Positions 6,647-10,949 of a stretch of DNA of 10,949 nucleotides are shown one piece after another (position 1 is the stretch's first letter; the number at the start of each line of letters is the position of its first letter). Position numbers and translations under genes: made by a program. Origin of the DNA: Chitinophagales bacterium (GTDB lineage Bacteria > Bacteroidota > Bacteroidia > Chitinophagales > BACL12); contig JACMJP010000116.1 in NCBI GenBank assembly GCA_014380545.1, forward strand, positions 1 through 10,949, given 5' to 3'. The notes below the pieces were generated by a model. The model was not told the DNA's origin. It searched no databases and saw only the letters and a list, made by a program, of their open reading frames with translations.

Positions 6647-7222
6647 ATGCAGGATATAGAACCATATTACAACTGGCTGGAATACTACAATAGTGAAGAG
6701 GATGAACTGAGCCCTTTTCACGGAATGGAGTACAGTGAATTTGAATTCAGTAAAACCATTTATAATTATTTTATTCATCCGCAATGGGACGAATTCGGCA
6801 GCAGTACATTGTATTTAAAGGTTCTGTTTGCCGACTATGAACAGGAGTTTGCAATCATTGAATTTATTGGTGAATGGAATGATTCTCTGCATAATGACAT
6901 CATGTATTTGAAAAGAGATGTAATAGACATTTTTATTAACAACGGAATAAAAAAGTATATTCTCATTGGCGAAAATGTTTTAAATGCACATTGCACTGAA
7001 GATGATTATTACGAAGAATGGATAGATGAAATGGATGACGGCTGGATAGTATGTCTTAATTTCCGTGAGCATGTTGAAGATGAAATGATAGCTGCGCACA
7101 TCGACCAGTATCTTTTAATGGGCGCACCATTTAATAATATCAACTGGCGAAAATTTAACCCGCAAACGTTACTTGCCTTGGTGGAGGGTATGATGCAAAA
7201 AAGATTAGGTGCTGCAGTTTAA
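6647..7222 (+). CDS. Acidic hypothetical protein downstream of murQ
   Basis: A 191-residue soluble protein with no signal peptide or membrane segment; I cannot name a family with confidence, though the sequence has the look of a conserved Bacteroidota hypothetical. The N-terminal ~45 residues are Tyr-, Asp- and Glu-rich (YYNWLEYYNSEEDELSPF at 8-25). The middle (about 53-120) alternates hydrophobic strands and a helix (STLYLKVLFADYEQEFAIIE, then NDIMYLKRDVIDIFINNGIKKYILIGENVL). This is compatible with a small alpha/beta fold, loosely recalling STAS-like domains, but that is speculation. A second acidic, aromatic patch DDYYEEWIDEMDDGW lies at 124-138. Two cysteines (117 and 142) show no metal-site spacing. 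The ATG at 6647 follows murQ by 42 bp with no clear promoter between, suggesting co-transcription. A link to cell-wall recycling is inferred from position only. Confidence 0.88.
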   Translation: MQDIEPYYNWLEYYNSEEDELSPFHGMEYSEFEFSKTIYNYFIHPQWDEFGSSTLYLKVLFADYEQEFAIIEFIGEWNDSLHNDIMYLKRDVIDIFINNGIKKYILIGENVLNAHCTEDDYYEEWIDEMDDGWIVCLNFREHVEDEMIAAHIDQYLLMGAPFNNINWRKFNPQTLLALVEGMMQKRLGAAV

Positions 7223-7258
7223 CTTTAAGCTATACGTATTTTACAAAAAACATGATTA

Positions 7259-7284
7259 TTTGTGATTAAAATAATATAAATTTG
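7259..7284 (+). promoter_or_regulatory. Candidate promoter of the T9SS cargo gene
   Basis: TAAATTTG at 7277-7284 matches the TAnnTTTG -7 box exactly. A TTTG lies upstream at 7259-7262, but the 14-base spacer is shorter than the usual 17-23. The box would start transcription near 7288, leaving a leader of about 16 bases before the TTG start codon at 7304. This independently supports that unusual start. Confidence 0.45.
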
Positions 7285-7303
7285 ACCTCATAATTTTTAT
7301 CAA

Positions 7304-8197
7304 TTGAAATCATTCCTAACGATAGTTTATTTTTTACTTCTTAGAATTACCTGTATATTTCCTCAAACAGCGTATATTATAGTCGGGGATACGTCTGATA
7401 TAAATTATATTGATTTTAAACCGGACAATATTTTTTTCGAAAAAGAAAACTGCGCTTATTTGTTCAATTTTACCAATGATACAACTCCTGAATTTGAAAT
7501 TAATTTTTATTATGATTCATTTTCAGGTGGTGGAACTACTTATGGCAACCAGGCTGATGGATATAAAATGATGGCATCATTTAAAAGCCTGTCAGAGAAT
7601 ATTGAGATAGCCAGATTCCAAAATATTTATGGGCAGCATGAATATGCATATGGCTTTGATTACTTAGATACAATAAATATTCATTACTCAGATATGGTTT
7701 GGGATAATATATTAGGCGACAGTGTTGTGTTATATGACAGGATTATTATTGTTTATGGATCAGATGGAGGATTCTGGAATGACACACTTCCGCATTATCT
7801 TGCTTTTAGATCAGTAAATGAAACCGATACATCATATGGGTGGATGAATATTTCTGTTTTTTTTTATTATTTGACACCTTCTAACTTTCAAATTAGGGAT
7901 TTGGCATATCAGGGAGAAATATATGACATCTCATTTTCGGATAAATGTTACCTGGAACCTGAAGTTTTTGAGTTAAATCATATTTTTCCAAATCCGGCTG
8001 GAAATGAAATTACTGTTGTTACTGAAGATAATTTCTATAATGGTATCATTTCTATATACACTATAAACGGCAGACTTATGCGTACAGAGAAATTTGATTT
8101 CTCCATTTTAGATATTAGTGATTTCCAAAAAGGGGTATATTTTGTAAAACTCCAATTAGGAAAAGAAATACAGACAATGAAGTTTGTAAAAATTTAA
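7304..8197 (+). CDS. Secreted protein with T9SS type A C-terminal sorting domain
   Basis: A 297-residue exported protein. The N-terminus is a signal peptide (hydrophobic IVYFLLLRITCIFP at 7-20, cleavage near 21). The last ~70 residues form a Por secretion tail: HIFPNPAGNEI at 227-237, an ISIYTINGRLM strand-turn at 249-259, LDISDFQKGVYFVKL at 269-283, and the terminal MKFVKI. By family knowledge this domain directs passage through the type IX secretion system and is removed or anchored at the surface. The region 22-225 is a beta-rich, Asp/Tyr/Phe-rich passenger with no recognised domain or catalytic motif. The start codon is TTG at 7304: there is an in-frame stop at 7283 and no ATG before residue 89, yet the signal peptide begins right after the TTG. 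No T9SS machinery genes are in the window. The next gene begins 25 bases or fewer downstream. Confidence 0.88.
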   Translation: MKSFLTIVYFLLLRITCIFPQTAYIIVGDTSDINYIDFKPDNIFFEKENCAYLFNFTNDTTPEFEINFYYDSFSGGGTTYGNQADGYKMMASFKSLSENIEIARFQNIYGQHEYAYGFDYLDTINIHYSDMVWDNILGDSVVLYDRIIIVYGSDGGFWNDTLPHYLAFRSVNETDTSYGWMNISVFFYYLTPSNFQIRDLAYQGEIYDISFSDKCYLEPEVFELNHIFPNPAGNEITVVTEDNFYNGIISIYTINGRLMRTEKFDFSILDISDFQKGVYFVKLQLGKEIQTMKFVKI

Positions 8198-8221
8198 GTG
8201 ATTAAAGTCTATTCCACTTTC

Positions 8222-8794
8222 ATGAGAATTGATATTTCAACAATTAATGATTCACAAAATCTTTACCAGATACTCTCTCTACAGCAAAAAAATCTTCCAC
8301 ACAATATTTCAAAAGAAGAAGCAATTGAGCAAGGTTTTGTTACTGTTGAACACACCCTTGATATTTTAAAACAAATGCAGAACGCTGAACCATCTGTTAT
8401 TGCAAAACATAATAACGAAGTTATAGGTTATGCATTAGTCATGCTTCAACAATTCAAAACATTTATTCCGGTCCTTGCACCAATGTTTCAAATGATAGAT
8501 CAAATTGATTATAACGGAAAAAAACTTTCAGCATATCATTATTTTGTAATGGGACAAGTATGCATTGATAAAAATTATCGTGGCCTGGGGATATTTGATA
8601 AACTCTATTTCAAATTAAAGGAAGCTTACCAAAATAAATATCAATTACTCATAACCGAAGTAGCAAAACGCAATCAGCGTTCCATTAAAGCACATCAAAG
8701 AGTCGGATTAAAAACAATTCATGAATACTCCGATGATAGAGGAGAAGTTTGGGAAATTATGATCCGGGAATTTAGGAATGCAAGTAGGCAGTAG
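8222..8794 (+). CDS. GNAT-family N-acetyltransferase
   Basis: A 190-residue single-domain GNAT protein, which transfers an acetyl group from acetyl-CoA to an amine; the acceptor is not predictable. Visible features are the N-terminal IDISTINDSQNLYQILSLQ helix region, EVIGYALVML at 66-75 (central strands), VMGQVCIDKNYRGLGIFDKLY at 109-129 where the RGLG turn is the acetyl-CoA pyrophosphate loop, and TEVAKRNQRSIKAHQRVGLK at 145-164, the common 'N..S...H...GF' ending of the fold with Leu instead of Phe. I chose the ATG at 8222. An in-frame GTG at 8198, directly after the stop of the preceding gene, would add eight residues that do not look like the family. No promoter is visible in the 24-base gap, so it may be read through from the gene before it, although the two functions seem unrelated. 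Confidence 0.9.
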   Translation: MRIDISTINDSQNLYQILSLQQKNLPHNISKEEAIEQGFVTVEHTLDILKQMQNAEPSVIAKHNNEVIGYALVMLQQFKTFIPVLAPMFQMIDQIDYNGKKLSAYHYFVMGQVCIDKNYRGLGIFDKLYFKLKEAYQNKYQLLITEVAKRNQRSIKAHQRVGLKTIHEYSDDRGEVWEIMIREFRNASRQ

Positions 8795-8801
8795 TCAGAA
8801 A

Positions 8802-8809
8802 TACATTTG
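8802..8809 (+). promoter_or_regulatory. Orphan -7 box match after the GNAT gene
   Basis: TACATTTG is an exact TAnnTTTG match seven bases past the GNAT stop codon, with no gene start downstream on this strand. It is followed within 30 bases by a structured segment. It may be chance, since about a dozen such matches are expected in this window on both strands at this composition, or it may start a short non-coding transcript. Confidence 0.15.
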
Positions 8810-8838
8810 AAAAGAATTTGTGCGAAGGCTTCCCTTTA

Positions 8839-8901
8839 GGGTTAGGGTGCGGGTTGAAAAATTCCACCAACACCTTGTAAACTTTTCAACCATGTTAACC
8901 C
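8839..8901. terminator. Nested hairpin between convergent GNAT and pyrG genes, possible bidirectional terminator
   Basis: GGTTGAAAA at 8852-8860 pairs perfectly with TTTTCAACC at 8883-8891 (9 bp, 22-base loop). Outside it GGGTTA at 8839-8844 pairs perfectly with TAACCC at 8896-8901. A smaller CCCT/AGGG hairpin (8832-8841) overlaps the outer arm. The segment is clearly richer in G and C than its surroundings and lies in the 114-bp gap between two converging genes, where a transcription terminator is expected. There is no long T-run directly after it on either strand, so a classical intrinsic terminator is not certain. Confidence 0.4.
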
Positions 8902-8908
8902 TTCAAAC

Positions 8909-10534
8909 CTACTTCCCCTCATTCTTATACTCCATCGCAGCCTTCACAAAAGCAACAAACAAAGGATGTGGTTTTTCAACTTTACTTTTTAATTCAGGGT
9001 GAAACTGTACCCCAATAAAAAACGGATGATCTTTTAATTCCATTATCTCAACCAAATTCTGTTGCGGATTAATTCCTGCAGCACTCATGCCTTTACTTTC
9101 AAAATCTTTAAGGTATTTATTATTGAATTCATAACGATGGCGATGCCGCTCTGTAATAAGCTGCGATTTATAAATATCAAATGTTTTTGTTTTTTTAAAT
9201 AAACGGCAGTCATAACTTCCAAGCCGCATTGTACCACCCTTCGCAGTAATTGATTTCTGTTCCTCCATCATATCAATTACAGGGTGCTTTGTTTTAATAT
9301 TCATTTCTGTACTGTGTGCATCTTTCATCTTTAAAATATTTCTTGCAAATTCCACTACAGCACATTGCATCCCCAAACAAATTCCGAAAAAAGGAATATT
9401 ATTTTCCCGCACATATTTTATTGCAGCTATTTTTCCTTCAATACCCCTGTCGCCGAAACCCGGTGCAACTAAAACACCATCAAGCTCACCTAATTTATCT
9501 GCTACATTATTTGCATCAATAAAATCACTTTGCAGGCTCACCACTTTCACTTTACATTCATTTGCAGCACCTGCATGAATAAATGATTCAAGAATACTTT
9601 TATAAGCATCCTGCAGCTCAACATATTTTCCCACCAAACCAATTTGCACAAACTCAGTCGGGTTTTTTAATCTCGATAAAAAATTCTTCCATGTTGTAAG
9701 ATCAGGCTCACTGCTTTTTGGCAATTTTAATTTGCTCAAAACAATTTCATCGAGATCTTCTTTTAATAAATTAAGCGGAACGTCATAAATACTTTCAGCA
9801 TCAATAGCTTCAATTACTGCATTCACATTCACATTGCAAAACAGTGCAAGTTTTCGGCGCAGTTCTTTATTTAGGTGATGCTCCGTTCTGCACACAAGAA
9901 TATCCGGTTGTAATCCGCTTTCAAGCAACATCTTTACACTATGCTGAGTAGGTTTTGTTTTCAGTTCATGCGCACTTGCAAGAAAGGGAATAAGCGTAAG
10001 GTGAATATTTAGAAAATACTTTTCACCCAGTTTCCATTTCAGCTGACGAACTGCTTCAATGTATGGAAGGCTTTCAATATCGCCCACCGTTCCTCCAACT
10101 TCTGTAATTACAATATCAAACTTGCCGCCCTCGCCAAGCACAAGCATACGCCGCTGAATTTCATCTGTAATATGCGGAATAACCTGTACTGTTTTTCCAA
10201 GATAATCACCAGCCCGTTCACGATTAATTACAGTTTGATAAACCGCACCCGTGGTAACATTATTTGCCTGGCTGGTTTCAATGCCGAGGTATCTTTCGTA
10301 ATGACCAAGGTCAAGATCCGTTTCTGCACCGTCTTCCGTAACATAACATTCACCATGTTCATACGGATTCAGCGTACCCGGATCAACATTAATGTATGGA
10401 TCAAATTTTTGTATCGTTACTTTAAAACCTCTTGCCTGTAAGAGTTTTGCAAGCGATGCGGAAAAAATCCCTTTCCCAAGAGAAGAAGTTACACCACCCG
10501 TAACGAAGATATACCTTGCCTGATTATTCTTCAT
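8909..10534 (-). CDS. pyrG: CTP synthase (glutamine-hydrolysing)
   Basis: PyrG aminates UTP to CTP using ATP and glutamine, the last step of pyrimidine nucleotide synthesis, as a cytoplasmic homotetramer. The 541-residue protein is full length. The N-terminal synthetase domain (about 1-270) starts with FVTGGVTSSLGKGI at 10-23 (ATP-binding loop) and includes KFDPYINVDPGTLNPYEHGE (43-62), EDGAETDLDLGHYER (67-81) and TEVGGTVGDIES (144-155), with the metal ligands of the family. The C-terminal class I glutamine amidotransferase domain (about 295-535) has APGFGDRGIEGK at 357-368, GICLGMQ at 384-390 with nucleophile Cys386, and GVQFHPE at 508-514 with His512 and Glu514 completing the triad. All key residues are intact. 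The ATG at 10534 is the family start. A weak -7-like TAGGTTTA (minus strand, 10550-10557) lies 15 bases upstream, but the promoter is uncertain. Confidence 0.98.
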   Translation of the reverse strand: MKNNQARYIFVTGGVTSSLGKGIFSASLAKLLQARGFKVTIQKFDPYINVDPGTLNPYEHGECYVTEDGAETDLDLGHYERYLGIETSQANNVTTGAVYQTVINRERAGDYLGKTVQVIPHITDEIQRRMLVLGEGGKFDIVITEVGGTVGDIESLPYIEAVRQLKWKLGEKYFLNIHLTLIPFLASAHELKTKPTQHSVKMLLESGLQPDILVCRTEHHLNKELRRKLALFCNVNVNAVIEAIDAESIYDVPLNLLKEDLDEIVLSKLKLPKSSEPDLTTWKNFLSRLKNPTEFVQIGLVGKYVELQDAYKSILESFIHAGAANECKVKVVSLQSDFIDANNVADKLGELDGVLVAPGFGDRGIEGKIAAIKYVRENNIPFFGICLGMQCAVVEFARNILKMKDAHSTEMNIKTKHPVIDMMEEQKSITAKGGTMRLGSYDCRLFKKTKTFDIYKSQLITERHRHRYEFNNKYLKDFESKGMSAAGINPQQNLVEIMELKDHPFFIGVQFHPELKSKVEKPHPLFVAFVKAAMEYKNEGK

Positions 10535-10610
10535 AACGGGATTTAAAGGTAAACCTAATTATTTCTATCTACCTGCTTTATCGCAAAAAAATAAAATAAC
10601 AGCATGTTGA

Positions 10611-10625
10611 AAACAAACTTTGTTT
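10611..10625. repeat. 15-bp odd-centred palindrome upstream of pyrG
   Basis: AAACAAA (10611-10617), a single C, then TTTGTTT (10619-10625) form perfect 7-bp arms. The symmetry and size would suit a dimeric DNA-binding protein. It lies 77 bases upstream of the pyrG start and 113 bases upstream of the 10739 gene. No matching second copy is seen in the window. In AT-rich DNA this can be chance. Confidence 0.3.
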
Positions 10626-10640
10626 AGAATTAAAATGCAG

Positions 10641-10690
10641 AAAGTATAATGAACTGCAAAATTCGTTAACTAAGAAAAATATTATACTTT
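10641..10690. repeat. 10-bp perfect inverted repeat in the pyrG / dehydrogenase intergenic gap
   Basis: AAAGTATAAT at 10641-10650 is the exact reverse complement of ATTATACTTT at 10681-10690, with 30 bases between. A second, competing pair, TGCAG at 10636-10640 and CTGCA at 10654-10658, brackets the left arm, so both stems cannot form at once. The pair sits in the shared 204-bp upstream region of two divergent genes, but upstream of the predicted start of the plus-strand transcript. A role in DNA binding or in a long pyrG leader is possible; neither is shown. Confidence 0.4.
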
Positions 10691-10705
10691 AGGTATTTTA
10701 CTGAA

Positions 10706-10733
10706 TTGAGCTAATTGTGTATAGTTATCTTTG
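10706..10733 (+). promoter_or_regulatory. Promoter of the AlaDH/saccharopine dehydrogenase-like gene
   Basis: TTG at 10706-10708 and TATCTTTG at 10726-10733 match the Bacteroidota -33 and -7 elements, with a 17-base spacer inside the known 17-23 range. This is the best promoter match in the window. The -7 box ends five bases before the ATG at 10739, so transcription should start within a base or two of the start codon, giving a leaderless or nearly leaderless mRNA. Confidence 0.6.
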
Positions 10734-10738
10734 CGCCC

Positions 10739-10949
10739 ATGCAAAAAAAGAAGATCGGAATTATCCGTGAAGCAAAGTTTCCACCCGATGCAAGAGTTCC
10801 GCTTACACCCGCACAAATAAAATATTTAAAAGAAAAATATACGCATGCAGAAATTGTGGTGCAGCCCGGCAAGGGTAGAAGTTTTCCTGATTATGAATTT
10901 CACGACCACGGAATAACCATGCAGGAAAATCTGCATGATTGCGATATCC
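10739..10949 (+). CDS. Alanine dehydrogenase / saccharopine dehydrogenase-like oxidoreductase, N-terminal fragment
   Basis: The first 70 codons of a gene that continues past the window. The start, MQKKKIGIIREAKFPPDAR then VPLTPAQIKYLKEKY, matches the AlaDH/PNT N-terminal domain shared by alanine dehydrogenase, the alpha subunit of NAD(P) transhydrogenase and the lysine-forming saccharopine dehydrogenase. Arg19 in ARVPLTP corresponds to the substrate-carboxylate-binding Arg of alanine dehydrogenase. The later segment QPGKGRSFPDYEFHDHGI is closer in style to saccharopine dehydrogenases (R-x-F-x-D-x-E/Y) than to typical alanine dehydrogenases. The reaction would be NAD(P)-dependent oxidation or reduction of an amino acid, but the NAD-binding domain that would settle the type is outside the window. 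It is divergent from pyrG. Confidence 0.85.
   Translation, partial: MQKKKIGIIREAKFPPDARVPLTPAQIKYLKEKYTHAEIVVQPGKGRSFPDYEFHDHGITMQENLHDCDI

Noticed and set aside
7223..7258. Possible terminator after the acidic hypothetical gene
   Set aside because: Only a 5-bp ACAAA/TTTGT pairing with a long loop is visible, overlapping the likely promoter of the next gene.
8820..9002. Plus-strand GTG-start open frame of 60 codons (MRRLPFRVRV...)
   Set aside because: The first half is translated from the structured intergenic repeat and the second half is antisense to pyrG; there is no ribosome site and no family.
9316..9522. Plus-strand open frame inside pyrG
   Set aside because: Antisense to the amidotransferase domain of CTP synthase; shadow.
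10172..10441. Plus-strand open frame of 89 codons inside pyrG
   Set aside because: Antisense to the highly conserved synthetase domain; shadow.
1..10949. Mobile element, CRISPR array, tRNA, rRNA, toxin-antitoxin or defence system
   Set aside because: I found no transposase, integrase, spaced direct repeats, tRNA-like cloverleaf or recognisable defence protein in either strand.

Overview
This AT-rich window looks like ordinary chromosomal DNA from a member of the Bacteroidota. Three things point there. One secreted protein ends in a type A sorting domain of the type IX secretion system (T9SS). Several genes are preceded by the Bacteroidota -7 box TAnnTTTG rather than an E. coli-type promoter, with few Shine-Dalgarno sequences. 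The housekeeping proteins (CTP synthase, MurB, MurQ, RsmB-like methyltransferase) have the form usual in that phylum. An order near Chitinophagales or Sphingobacteriales is a guess from general protein style only.

Layout. Positions 1-1027 (minus) hold the N-terminal 342 codons of a secreted protein that runs off the left edge. murB (1118-2152, plus) is divergent from it and convergent with a 2,4-dienoyl-CoA-reductase-like short-chain dehydrogenase (2236-3102, minus). That gene is divergent from a hotdog-fold acyl-CoA thioesterase (3168-3560, plus), which converges on an RsmB/NOP-type RNA m5C methyltransferase (3570-4712, minus). A secreted, possibly beta-barrel protein follows (4755-5462, plus). 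Its stop codon interlocks with that of a small YjdI-like iron-sulfur protein (5459-5695, minus). murQ (5801-6604) and a conserved-looking acidic hypothetical (6647-7222) form a likely two-gene plus-strand unit. Next come a T9SS cargo protein with a TTG start (7304-8197) and a GNAT acetyltransferase (8222-8794). CTP synthase pyrG occupies 8909-10534 on the minus strand. The window ends inside an alanine dehydrogenase / saccharopine dehydrogenase-type gene (10739 onward, plus).

Function. The genes are a mix of housekeeping functions (peptidoglycan synthesis and MurNAc recycling, CTP synthesis, rRNA modification, acyl-CoA metabolism) and three envelope or exported proteins of unknown role. Most neighbours are divergent or convergent, so apart from murQ plus its follower and perhaps the 7304/8222 pair there is little operon structure. 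I see no mobile element, CRISPR array, tRNA, rRNA, phage gene or defence system. No gene-free stretch exceeds 300 bases; the longest is 10535-10738 (204 bp).

The most interesting material is non-coding: -7 boxes placed so close to the ATG of murQ and of the 10739 gene that leaderless transcripts are predicted; a 10-bp perfect inverted repeat with a competing hairpin in the pyrG upstream gap; and a nested GC-richer hairpin between the GNAT gene and pyrG. I found no convincing undescribed multi-gene system.
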